Positions 26,932 to 38,093 of a stretch of 64,000 nt of DNA are shown in pieces. Numbering within the stretch: position 1 is the first letter of the stretch; each line of letters starts with the position of its first letter. The notes beneath the pieces were generated by a model. That model ran no database searches. It was given only the letters and a program-made list of their open reading frames with translations, and was not told the origin of the DNA. The translations under genes were made by a program, and so were the position numbers. The stretch comes from Billgrantia desiderata (GTDB lineage Bacteria; Pseudomonadota; Gammaproteobacteria; Pseudomonadales; Halomonadaceae), in the NCBI GenBank assembly GCA_011742915.1, contig JAAQTN010000029.1, positions 1 to 64,000 on the forward strand, given 5' to 3'.

Positions 26932-28377
26932 TCAGGCCTCCTCTGCGACGGGCTGGGCGTCGAAGCTGCGTACGTCGACGAAATGACCGGCGATGGCGGC
27001 GGCGGCGGCCATCGCCGGGCTGACCAGATGGGTGCGTCCGCCGTAGCCCTGGCGCCCCTCGAAGTTGCGGTTCGAGGTGGAGGCGCAGTGCTCGCCGGCA
27101 CCGAGCTTGTCGGCGTTCATCGCCAGGCACATGGAGCAGCCCGGCTCGCGCCACTCGAAGCCCGCTTCGATGAAGATCTTGTCGAGCCCCTCGGCCTCGG
27201 CCTGACGCTTCACCAGGCCGGAGCCCGGCACCACCATGGCGAGCTTGATGGAGTCGGCCACCTTCTTGCCGCGCGCCACCTTGGCCGCCTCACGCAGGTC
27301 CTCGATGCGCGAGTTGGTGCAGGAACCGATGAAGACCTTGTCGAGCTTGATATCGGTGATCTTCTGCTTGGGCGCGAGGCCCATGTACTCCAGCGCACGG
27401 GTGTAGCCGCGCTTGAGCGTCTCGTCGCCTTGCTCGGCCGGGTCGGGCACTTCGCCGGAGATGCCGGTGACCATCTCGGGGCTGGTGCCCCAGCTCACCT
27501 GGGGTTCGATCTCGGCGGCGTCCAGCGTCACCACCTTGTCGAACTCGGCGTCCGCATCGGAAACCAGGTTGCGCCAATCGGCCACGGCGGCCTGCCACTG
27601 CTCGCCCCGGGGAGCGAAGGGACGCTCGGCGAGGTACTCGATGGTGGTGTCGTCCACCGCGATCAGGCCGACCCGGGCGCCGGCCTCGATGGCCATGTTG
27701 CACACCGTCATGCGGCCTTCCATGGAGAGGTCGCGGATGGCACTGCCGGCGAACTCGATGGCGTAGCCGGTGCCGCCGGCGGTACCGATCTTGCCGATGA
27801 TGGCCAGCACCACGTCCTTGGCAGTGACGCCGGCGCCCAGCTTGCCCTCGACACGCACCTGCATGTTCTTCATCTTCTGCGCCAGCAGGCACTGGGTGGC
27901 GAGCACGTGCTCCACCTCGGAGGTGCCGATGCCGTGGGCCAGCGCGGCGAAGGCACCATGGGTGGCGGTGTGGGAGTCGCCGCAGACCACGGTCATGCCC
28001 GGCAGGGTGGCGCCCTGCTCCGGCCCCACCACGTGGACGATGCCCTGGCGCGGGTCGTTGATCTTGAACTCTTCGATGCCGAACTCGACGCAGTTGTCGT
28101 CCAGCGTCTGCACCTGGATCAGCGACACCGGATCCTTGATGCCAGCGTTACCCTCGGCACGCTCCTTCACCGTGGTCGGCACGTTGTGGTCCGGCGTGGC
28201 CAGGTTGGCGTCGAGACGCCACGGCTTGCGCCCGGCCAGACGCAGCCCCTCGAAGGCCTGCGGCGAGGTCACTTCGTGCAGCAGCTGGCGGTCGATGTAG
28301 ATCAGTGCGGTGCCGTCGTCGCGCTCCTTCACCAGGTGCTGCGACCACAGCTTGTCGTAAAGCGTCTGGCCTGCCAT
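26932..28377 (-). CDS. leuC: 3-Isopropylmalate dehydratase large subunit
   Basis: The catalytic [4Fe-4S] subunit of isopropylmalate isomerase. The cluster-binding cysteines lie in FIGSCTNSR (near residue 353) and [10 protein letters not shown] (near 413 and 416). The substrate-binding region [21 protein letters not shown] is also intact. The length is 481 residues, somewhat longer than the ~467 usual in enterobacteria, with an extra C-terminal tail. First gene of the leucine unit, transcribed divergently from a LysR gene, as in Pseudomonas. Confidence 0.96.
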   Translation of the reverse strand: MAGQTLYDKLWSQHLVKERDDGTALIYIDRQLLHEVTSPQAFEGLRLAGRKPWRLDANLATPDHNVPTTVKERAEGNAGIKDPVSLIQVQTLDDNCVEFGIEEFKINDPRQGIVHVVGPEQGATLPGMTVVCGDSHTATHGAFAALAHGIGTSEVEHVLATQCLLAQKMKNMQVRVEGKLGAGVTAKDVVLAIIGKIGTAGGTGYAIEFAGSAIRDLSMEGRMTVCNMAIEAGARVGLIAVDDTTIEYLAERPFAPRGEQWQAAVADWRNLVSDADAEFDKVVTLDAAEIEPQVSWGTSPEMVTGISGEVPDPAEQGDETLKRGYTRALEYMGLAPKQKITDIKLDKVFIGSCTNSRIEDLREAAKVARGKKVADSIKLAMVVPGSGLVKRQAEAEGLDKIFIEAGFEWREPGCSMCLAMNADKLGAGEHCASTSNRNFEGRQGYGGRTHLVSPAMAAAAAIAGHFVDVRSFDAQPVAEEA

Positions 28378-28463
28378 ATCGTTCTCCCGGGCGCTATGGC
28401 CCTTTTGCCTGTCCGGTCTAGGTTATCGCCGTGGCGTATCTTGCTGCCTATCCACGCGGCTCT

Positions 28464-28562
28464 CCGTCGACAGGTCTCGCGGAGGCGCTGTAAACCCATC
28501 CCTGGGCGCTACATTTGCCATCCATGGCAAATGACCTCCGCTATGACCTGTCCCCGGCGCCG
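28464..28562 (-). repeat. Structured ~99-bp repeat, copy 2 (between leuC and lysR)
   Basis: Inverted copy of 26115-26213. The outer arms are GACAGGTC (28469-28476) and GACCTGTC (28545-28552), and the central near-palindrome is ATTTGCCA ... TGGCAAAT (28513-28532). Each change relative to copy 1 is matched on the opposite arm. The segment ACCCATCCCTGGGCGCTAC between the hairpins is almost unchanged. The rest of the 347-bp leuC-lysR gap contains an 18-bp tandem duplication and a LysR-type box. Confidence 0.8.
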
Positions 28563-28616
28563 CTCACGCTGCAGCAACCGCCAAGCTCTCGGTACTGGTT
28601 GTTCTCGCTTGGCTCT

Positions 28617-28652
28617 CTTTGGTGTCATCAAGTCCTTTGGTGTCATCAAGTC
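28617..28652 (+). repeat. Perfect 18-bp tandem duplication upstream of lysR
   Basis: CTTTGGTGTCATCAAGTC occurs twice back to back (28617-28634 and 28635-28652) without mismatch, about 73 bp before the LysR start and 240 bp from leuC. It may double an operator or be a replication slippage product. Confidence 0.8.
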
Positions 28653-28698
28653 TTGCGCGGCTCGCCCATAAAAGCAATTCATGTTATTTATTCATTGG

Positions 28699-28713
28699 AT
28701 TCCATAAAGGAAT
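28699..28713 (+). promoter_or_regulatory. LysR-type T-N11-A box
   Basis: ATTCC-ATAAA-GGAAT is a perfect interrupted palindrome containing T-N11-A (T28700, A28712), the usual LysR-family binding motif. It ends 11 bp before the LysR start codon, a position suited to autorepression. Confidence 0.5.
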
Positions 28714-28724
28714 ACAAAAGAGAG

Positions 28725-29615
28725 ATGGACACCCAGAGCCTGCAAGCCTTCCTCGCCGTGGCCGACAGCGGCAGCTTCTCCCGCGCCGCGGAGCAGCTGC
28801 ACCTGACCCAGCCGGCGGTTTCCAAGCGCATCGCCACCCTGGAAGACCAGATCGGCGCGCGGCTGTTCGACCGCATCGGTCGCCGCGTCACCCTTACCGA
28901 AGCCGGTCGGGTGCTGCTGCCCCGCGCCCGGCAAATCCTCGTCATGGTGGACGACAGCCGGCGCGCGCTGACCAATCTCGAAGGCCAGGTGGCCGGCAGC
29001 CTGACGCTTGCCACCAGTCACCATATCGGCCTGCACCGCCTGCCGCCGCTGCTCAAGGCCTACACCCAGTCCCACCCCGAGGTACGCATGGACCTGCGCT
29101 TCCTCGACTCGGAGCTGGCCTATCAAGGGGTGCTGGACGGCGAGCTGGAGCTGGCCGTGGTGACCCTGGCGCCACATCCCGACCCGCAGCTCGACGTGGT
29201 GCCGGTGTGGCAGGATCGCATGTGTTTCGTCTGCGCCCACGACCATCCCCTGGCCGGGCATGGGCGGCTTACGCTGCATGAGCTGTGCACCTTCGATGCC
29301 GTGCTCCCCGGTCCGCTGACCTTCACCCGTACGCTGATCGAGTCGCGCTTCGCCGCTGCCGGTCTCACCCTGCCCGTGGCGCTGGCCACCAACTATCTCG
29401 AAACGCTCAAGATGATGGCCGCCATCGGCCTGGGCTGGAGCCTGCTGCCGGAGCGAATGGTGGCGGGAGAGCTGCACGAGCTGGACGTGGAGCATCCACC
29501 CATCCATCGCTCGCTGGGCTACCTGGTGCACCGCAGCCGCACGCTCTCCAACGCCGCACGAGCGATGCTCTCCCTGCTGGAGGAGGCGCGTGACGAGGCG
29601 AGTCGCGGGGGATAG
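28725..29615 (+). CDS. LysR-family transcriptional regulator next to leuC
   Basis: A 296-residue LysR regulator with an N-terminal winged helix-turn-helix (LQAFLAVADSGSFSRAAEQLHLTQPAVSKRI in outline) and a C-terminal effector domain from about residue 90. The open frame begins at 28515 inside the structured repeat. ATG 28725 is chosen because it gives the exact family start (MDTQSLQAFLAVADSGSF) and has a purine-rich AAGAGAG before it. Divergent orientation from leuC, as in Pseudomonas (PA3122), suggests control of the leucine genes or itself. The ligand is not known; there is no sign that it is LeuO. Confidence 0.85.
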   Translation: MDTQSLQAFLAVADSGSFSRAAEQLHLTQPAVSKRIATLEDQIGARLFDRIGRRVTLTEAGRVLLPRARQILVMVDDSRRALTNLEGQVAGSLTLATSHHIGLHRLPPLLKAYTQSHPEVRMDLRFLDSELAYQGVLDGELELAVVTLAPHPDPQLDVVPVWQDRMCFVCAHDHPLAGHGRLTLHELCTFDAVLPGPLTFTRTLIESRFAAAGLTLPVALATNYLETLKMMAAIGLGWSLLPERMVAGELHELDVEHPPIHRSLGYLVHRSRTLSNAARAMLSLLEEARDEASRGG

Positions 29616-29682
29616 GAAGATATTGTTAGACTGCTCACAAATCAGAACACACCGTCCCGACTCGCCGGAGCCCTGAGCCATC

Positions 29683-31011
29683 GTGTCCCCACCCGACTCG
29701 TCACCGATGCCCTTGCGCCATGCCCTGGCAGGCGTGCTGATCCTGCTCGGGCTGGTGCAGCAGATACTTGCCTTCAGCGGAATCGTGCTGCTGCCGCATG
29801 GGGTCGGCTATGCCCTGTGGCTGGCCACGCTGCTGCTATGGCGCGACATTCCCCGACGTACCCGCTGGCAGGCCGGGGCGCTGGCCGTCATCGGGCTGGG
29901 TTTGCTGGTCGTCTCACGCTGGCACTACGGCGCGCCGGTCGCCTGGCCGACGGTCACCAGCGGCAATACCTATGTAGTGGCAATGTTGGTCGGCGTCAGC
30001 TTCATCGGCCTGATCGGCAACCGCAGCGGCTCGTCGCGCCCCCTGGGCCGGCCGGTCACCGGCCGCCGAGGCACTGCCGGCACCTGGCTCGGCGTACACC
30101 TGCTCGGCACCATCCTCAATCTGTCGACGGTGTTCATGATCGGCGACCGCCTGGCCCGCCGCGCTCCGCTGACCACGCCACAACTGCTGGCACTCAATCG
30201 CGGCCTCTCCAGCGCCGCGCTGTGGTCGCCCTTCTTCGCCTCCATGGGCGTGGTGATGACGCTGGCACCAGGCATGGAGTATTCGCGCGTCCTGGCCATC
30301 GGGCTGCCCCTGGCGCTTGTCAGCGGGGCGCTGACCACGTTCGAGCTGTCGCGCCGCTTCGACCTGACCGAGGTAGCGGGCTTCTCGCTCTCCCCACGCA
30401 GCCTGCTGATGCCGGTGGCCATGGCCGCCCTGGTGATGCTGTTCCATTTCCAGCTGACGCCTGAGCTCGGCATCGTCAGCATCATCACCTTCCTGCTGCC
30501 GGCGGTGGCGCTGGCCAGCAACCTGCCTGCCGGGCCGCGCTGGACCTGGCACCGGGTGCGCCAGCACACCCTCACACGGCTGCCGGCGATGCGCGGCGAG
30601 ATCGCCCTGTTTCTCTCGGCGGGTTTGCTGACGCTGGGTCTCTCCACCCTGGTGGCCGCCGCTACCGGCAGCGAGTGGCGGCTGTTTGCCCATTTTGGCG
30701 CGCTCCAGGCCGTGATCAGCTTTCTGGCCATCGTCCTCAGCGCCGTGGCCGGCCTGCACCCGATCATCGGCGTCTCGGTGCTGGCCTCGATGCTGGATCT
30801 GCGCGGCAGCGAACCTACCCTGTTCGCCTTCACGGCGCTGGCCTCCTGGGCCGTGGGCACCTCGGTGGGGCCGTTGTCGGGCATCAACCTGTCGCTACAG
30901 GGCCGTTACGGCACCAGCGGCTACCGCATGATGCGCCTCAACCTGGGCTATGCCCTGGTGCTCAGCGCGCTGGTGGTGGGGGCCATCATGCTGCTCGACG
31001 CCTGGCTGTGA
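29683..31011 (+). CDS. Multi-pass inner membrane protein of unknown function
   Basis: A very hydrophobic 442-residue protein with roughly 11-12 predicted transmembrane segments, for example HALAGVLILLGLVQQILAF near the start and YALVLSALVVGAIMLLDAWL at the C-terminus. The second half has a Gly/Ser-rich re-entrant-like stretch (LASWAVGTSVGPLSGINLS) that recalls ion or small-molecule transporters, but I do not recognise the family. The start is GTG 29683; ATG 29707 is an alternative. It reads away from lysR with a 67-bp gap and converges on the zinc-ribbon gene, with tandem repeats between them. Confidence 0.7.
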   Translation: MSPPDSSPMPLRHALAGVLILLGLVQQILAFSGIVLLPHGVGYALWLATLLLWRDIPRRTRWQAGALAVIGLGLLVVSRWHYGAPVAWPTVTSGNTYVVAMLVGVSFIGLIGNRSGSSRPLGRPVTGRRGTAGTWLGVHLLGTILNLSTVFMIGDRLARRAPLTTPQLLALNRGLSSAALWSPFFASMGVVMTLAPGMEYSRVLAIGLPLALVSGALTTFELSRRFDLTEVAGFSLSPRSLLMPVAMAALVMLFHFQLTPELGIVSIITFLLPAVALASNLPAGPRWTWHRVRQHTLTRLPAMRGEIALFLSAGLLTLGLSTLVAAATGSEWRLFAHFGALQAVISFLAIVLSAVAGLHPIIGVSVLASMLDLRGSEPTLFAFTALASWAVGTSVGPLSGINLSLQGRYGTSGYRMMRLNLGYALVLSALVVGAIMLLDAWL

Positions 31012-31045
31012 CAGGCCTGGCCGAACGGCAGCGAGAAAGCGCGGA

Positions 31046-31120
31046 CCGGCAGCTGCCGGCCCGCAGCGTCGGACGGGCTATGTCGGACGGACTATGTCGG
31101 ACAAGACATGTCAGACGGGG

Positions 31121-31124
<4 letters not shown>
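31046..31124. repeat. Palindrome plus four 14-15-bp tandem repeats at a convergent gene junction
   Basis: CCGGCAGCTGCCGG (31046-31059) is a perfect 14-bp palindrome. It is followed by GTCGGACGGGCTAT, GTCGGACGGACTAT, GTCGGACAAGACAT and GTCAGACGGGGCTAT (31068-31124), four imperfect tandem units. The last unit overlaps the stop codon of the zinc-ribbon gene. The palindrome may act as a terminator-like hairpin for both genes. Confidence 0.7.
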
Positions 31125-34425
<3,301 letters not shown>

Positions 34426-34447
34426 CACGGATCGAATGGGAGCCCCC

Positions 34448-34939
34448 ATGCAGCGACGCGGATTTCTCAACCTTGTCATGGCCGCCGGTGCGGCCATGAC
34501 ACTGACCGGCTGCGGCTTTCGTCTGCGCGGCTTCGATACGCCGGAGCTGGCCGTCGACGAGCTTGCCATCGCCGGCAACGACAGCGAACTGGCCCGGCTC
34601 ACGGCAGAACGCCTCTCCTCGCTCGGCACGCGTGTGCACGCCAACGCCCCGCTGGTGCTCAACCTGGGCCCCGAGAACTTCGGCGAGCGCCAGCTGAGCG
34701 TGCTGGACAGCGGCCCCCAGGAGCGGGAAATGACGCTGTCGGTGCCTTTTTCCGTGCAGCGGCGCAGTGACGGTGCCTATCGCCTTCCCCAGCAGCGCCT
34801 CGAGGTAGCAACGCGCTTCACCGTCAGCGACGACAACCTGCTGGCTCAGGACGATATACGCGAGGAGGCGCGTCAGGAGCTTCGTCACGAGGCCCTGCGC
34901 CGCCTGTTCGATCGCCTGCGCGCGCTGGAAACCCGCTGA
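34448..34939 (+). CDS. lptE: LPS-assembly lipoprotein LptE
   Basis: The outer-membrane lipoprotein that plugs the LptD barrel and helps insert lipopolysaccharide. It has a lipoprotein signal peptide with lipobox LTGC (C22), then the typical GFRLRG segment. The length is 163 residues. The frame opens at 34436, but ATG 34448 has GGGAG five bases upstream. It is 22 bp after leuS and 15 bp before holA. Confidence 0.9.
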   Translation: MQRRGFLNLVMAAGAAMTLTGCGFRLRGFDTPELAVDELAIAGNDSELARLTAERLSSLGTRVHANAPLVLNLGPENFGERQLSVLDSGPQEREMTLSVPFSVQRRSDGAYRLPQQRLEVATRFTVSDDNLLAQDDIREEARQELRHEALRRLFDRLRALETR

Positions 34940-34954
34940 CATGGCGGCACGCAC

Positions 34955-36013
34955 ATGAAGGTCTTTGCCGACAAGCTGCCCGAAGCGCTGAGCAAGAAGC
35001 TGCCTCCGGTGGTCATCGTCGCCGGCGAGGAGCCGCTGCAACATATGGAAGCCTGCGATGCCGTGCGCAGCGCAGCGCGTGAGCGCGGCATCGAAGAGCG
35101 CGAGGTGCTGCACGTCGAGGGCAACTTCGCCTGGGGCCGGCTGCACGAAGCGGCTGCCAGCCTGTCGCTGTTCGCCTCGAGCAAGCTGATCGAGCTGCGC
35201 CTGGGCAACCAGAGCCTCGGCCAGGAAGGCAGCAAGGCGCTGAAGGAGTACGCCGAGGCGCCGGGCACCGGCGACAACGTGCTGCTCGTCAGCATGGGCA
35301 AGCTCGACTTCCGCCAGCAGAAGAGCGCCTGGTTCACGGCACTCGACAAGCTGGGGCTGTTCGTGCCGGTGTGGCCGGTGGATGCCGCCCGCCTCGGTTT
35401 CTGGCTGCGCGATCGCGCCGAGCGTCATGGTCTTACGCTCGACCTGGATGCCGCGCGCCTGCTCGGCGAGCGCACCGAAGGCAACCTGCTGGCGGCGGAT
35501 CAGGAGCTGCAGAAGCTCGCTCTGCTGCTACCGCCCGGCACCCGTGTCGGTCCCCCTCAGATCGCCGGAGGCGTGGAGGACAGCGCCCGCTACGATGTCT
35601 TCACCCTGGCCGACGCCTGCCTCAAGGGCGAGCGCGAGCGCGTCTCGCGTATCGTCCGCGGCCTGCGCGGCGAGGGGGTCGAGGCGCCCATCGTGCTGTG
35701 GGCCCTGACCCGCGAGCTGCGCACCCTGCTCTCGCTGCACCAGCACCTCGATCAGGGGCAGAGCTTCGAGCATGCCTGCAAGGCGCAGAAGCCGGCCATC
35801 TTCGACAAACGCCGCCCCGCCTATCAACAGGCCATTTCGCGTCTGCCCAGAAAGCGCCTGCACAAGCTGCTGCTCTTCGCCCAGCGCCTCGATCTCTCGA
35901 TCAAGGGCGCCGCCCAGCTGCCGCTGTGGGAAAGTCTCCACGACCTGGCGTTGACCCTGGCCGGCGGCCGCGGCCTGCTGGCCGAAATGCCTTCCTCCTA
36001 TCGGGTGGGCTGA
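34955..36013 (+). CDS. holA: DNA polymerase III subunit delta
   Basis: The clamp-loader subunit that opens the beta sliding clamp. The 352-residue protein begins MKVFADKLPEALSKKLPPVV and continues with the degenerate AAA+ fold (VVIVAGEEPLQHMEACDAVR) and a long helical collar domain. The family block EGNLLAADQELQKLALL is intact. It is the third gene of leuS-lptE-holA and is followed by a 226-bp gap. Confidence 0.93.
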   Translation: MKVFADKLPEALSKKLPPVVIVAGEEPLQHMEACDAVRSAARERGIEEREVLHVEGNFAWGRLHEAAASLSLFASSKLIELRLGNQSLGQEGSKALKEYAEAPGTGDNVLLVSMGKLDFRQQKSAWFTALDKLGLFVPVWPVDAARLGFWLRDRAERHGLTLDLDAARLLGERTEGNLLAADQELQKLALLLPPGTRVGPPQIAGGVEDSARYDVFTLADACLKGERERVSRIVRGLRGEGVEAPIVLWALTRELRTLLSLHQHLDQGQSFEHACKAQKPAIFDKRRPAYQQAISRLPRKRLHKLLLFAQRLDLSIKGAAQLPLWESLHDLALTLAGGRGLLAEMPSSYRVG

Positions 36014-36239
36014 AGCAAGCGTTGGCCATCGACTCCACGATGAATGGAATTATGGGAGTCTCATGCCCCGCTGCGGCCACATTTCTTCCGGCAGTCGTGA
36101 AATGAAATGCAAGGGCATGAAATTCCATGCGCTTTTTGCTTATACTTATTAAGCATCGCTGGAGCACTACAACACGACTGCGCCCCGTTGAGCGTGGATC
36201 ATTCAAGAGCCGGAAGCCCAAGAAGAAGGAACACTGAAC

Positions 36240-36632
36240 ATGAAAACACTCCGCCGCTTTCTTAGCCCGCTGTTGATTCTGGCCCTGGTGCTCGGCAGCG
36301 TCTCCGTCTCGGCCGCCCCGCTGCCTACCAGCGAACTCATCTCGACCCAGGCTGCACTTTCGGCCGAACGCGCCGATGCCGACCGCGAGCGCATCAATGA
36401 GATCCTGTCCCGCGCCGAGGTGCAGGAGCAGCTCATCGCCCAAGGGGTGGATCTGGCCGAAGTCGACGCCCGTGTGGCGGCGCTCTCCGACGAAGAAGCG
36501 CGCCAAATGGCCGAACAGCTCGAGCAGCTGCCGGCAGGCGCCGGTGTCGTGGGTGCCCTGCTGGTCGTCTTCATCGTGCTGCTGGTGACCGATATCCTGG
36601 GTCTGACCAACGTCTTCCCCTTCACCCGCTGA
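36240..36632 (+). CDS. PA2779-family small secreted/membrane protein
   Basis: A 130-residue protein with an N-terminal signal peptide (MKTLRRFLSPLLILALVLG, cleavage near SVSA-A), an acidic helical middle (AERADADRERINEIL, LAEVDARVAALSDEEARQM) and one C-terminal transmembrane helix (about 99-117, GVVGALLVVFIVLLVTDIL). It is the partner gene found before PA2778-type peptidases in Pseudomonas and relatives. No biochemical function is known. The A/T-rich upstream gap has a TATACT that could be a -10. It lies 14 bp before the peptidase-like gene. Confidence 0.8.
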   Translation: MKTLRRFLSPLLILALVLGSVSVSAAPLPTSELISTQAALSAERADADRERINEILSRAEVQEQLIAQGVDLAEVDARVAALSDEEARQMAEQLEQLPAGAGVVGALLVVFIVLLVTDILGLTNVFPFTR

Positions 36633-36646
36633 GGACGGACGTCATC

Positions 36647-37603
36647 ATGCAAGGCCGTATCGATCGGCCCCTACGGAACGCCCGCCTTGCGGGCGTTCTG
36701 CTGTTGGGGCTACTGCTGTTGACCGGCTGCGCCACCACGCCGCGCCTGGCCGAGAGCACTTCCCAGACCCTGCCTCGCCAGGCCTGGGTGGAGGACGTGC
36801 CCTTCCACGCCCAGCGCGAGTACCAGTGCGGCCCCGCCGCGCTGGCCATGACGCTCAATCACGCTGGCGTGGATGTGCCCATGGAGACGCTCATCCCGCA
36901 GGTGTTCATCCCCGGTCGTGAAGGCAGCGTACAGCCCGAGATGCTGGCCACCGTGAGGCGTCATGGACGCATTCCCTTCGTGCTCAACGACTCGTTCGAT
37001 GCCCTGCTGACCGAGATCGCCACCGGCCATCCCGTGGTCGTGCTGCAGAACCTCTCGCTTCCTGCCTGGCCGATGTGGCATTACGCCGTGGCCATCGGCT
37101 ACGATCTGGATGCCAGGGAGCTGATGCTGCACAGTGGCGAAGAGGCAAAGCGTATCGAGTCGTTTCGCCGCTTCGATGCCACCTGGGCGCGCAGCGATCG
37201 CTGGGCTTTCGTGGCCCTGCGCCCCGGCGAATTGCCAAGCGGTATCGGCGAACAGCGTGCCCTGCAGGCCATTGCGGCATTCGAGCAGGTTCAGGGGGCC
37301 GAAGCCACGCTGCCCGCCTGGGCAGCCTTCGTCGAGCGCTTCCCTCACTCTGGCATGGGATACTTCGCTCTGGGCAACGCCCGTCATGCCACAGGGGATC
37401 TCGAAGGGGCCAGCGAAGCCTTTCGCTCCGCGGTGGCGCAGCGCGACGACCTGGGGGTGGCGTGGCTCAATCTGGGCCTGACACTTCAGGCCCAGGGCAA
37501 CATCGGCGAGGCTCGCCAGGCACTGGAGCGCGCCGTTGCCCTGCCCGGTCATTGGCAGGCCCATGCCACGGCGGCCCTGGAACGGTTGTCGTCTGGAGAC
37601 TAG
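36647..37603 (+). CDS. PA2778-family C39-like cysteine peptidase lipoprotein with TPR
   Basis: A 318-residue predicted lipoprotein (lipobox LLTGC, C28). Residues ~50-190 form a C39-like papain-fold domain with the catalytic Cys61 in QCGPAALAMTLNHAG and His145 in MWHYAVAIGY. The C-terminal third is built of TPR-like helices (GMGYFALGNARHATGDLEGA, GVAWLNLGLTLQAQGN). Both catalytic residues are present, so activity is plausible. Located with the PA2779-type gene, the typical pair. The substrate is unknown; envelope proteolysis is inference. Confidence 0.83.
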   Translation: MQGRIDRPLRNARLAGVLLLGLLLLTGCATTPRLAESTSQTLPRQAWVEDVPFHAQREYQCGPAALAMTLNHAGVDVPMETLIPQVFIPGREGSVQPEMLATVRRHGRIPFVLNDSFDALLTEIATGHPVVVLQNLSLPAWPMWHYAVAIGYDLDARELMLHSGEEAKRIESFRRFDATWARSDRWAFVALRPGELPSGIGEQRALQAIAAFEQVQGAEATLPAWAAFVERFPHSGMGYFALGNARHATGDLEGASEAFRSAVAQRDDLGVAWLNLGLTLQAQGNIGEARQALERAVALPGHWQAHATAALERLSSGD

Positions 37604-37638
37604 GTGAGACAGACACTCACAGCACAAAGGGAGACGGT

Positions 37639-38079
37639 GTGAGCTACGAGATCGTACTCAAGCGAATCTACAGTCCGAGCGAACCCAGCGACGGTGCCCG
37701 GGTCCTGGTCGACCGCCTCTGGCCTCGCGGCAAGCGTCGCGAGAGCCTCAACCTGACGGACTGGTATCGCGATGCCTCGCCGTCGACGCTGTTGCGGCGT
37801 CAGCTGCATGAGGGGGAGATCACCCCGGCCGTCTTCACGGTCCGCTATCGCGGCGAACTGCGAGACCACCCCGAGTGCCTCGTTCCGCTCATGCGCTATG
37901 CGCGTCAAGGAAAATTGACGCTGCTTTCGGCGGCGCGCAACCTGGAGGATTCCTATCTTCCGCAACTGCAGCAAGCCGTGCTGGAAGCACTACAGCATGA
38001 GGACATCGAGGATCTCGAACTCACCTCACCGCCCTGCTTCGCCTACCGTATCGACGATTCCAGCACCGATCATTCATAA
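37639..38079 (+). CDS. DUF488 family protein (YeaO-like)
   Basis: A 146-residue soluble protein with the DUF488 signature LVDRLWPRGKRRESLNL near residue 24 and the conserved FTVRYRGEL and LTLLSAARNLEDS blocks. GTG 37639 is chosen as start because GGGAG lies five bases upstream; the frame itself is open back to 37075 inside the peptidase gene. The family is widespread and has no settled function. It converges on the asparagine-synthase-like gene with a 14-bp gap that carries a 7-bp hairpin (CCCGGTC/GACCGGG). Confidence 0.85.
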   Translation: MSYEIVLKRIYSPSEPSDGARVLVDRLWPRGKRRESLNLTDWYRDASPSTLLRRQLHEGEITPAVFTVRYRGELRDHPECLVPLMRYARQGKLTLLSAARNLEDSYLPQLQQAVLEALQHEDIEDLELTSPPCFAYRIDDSSTDHS

Positions 38080-38093
38080 CCTCCCGGTCCCGG

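Noticed and set aside
26320..28671. 783-codon plus-strand open frame opposite leuD and leuC
   Set aside because: It is the antisense of two well-supported genes, a common effect of high-GC codon use, and it shows no family motif. The same applies to the long frame opposite purF at 2603-3724.
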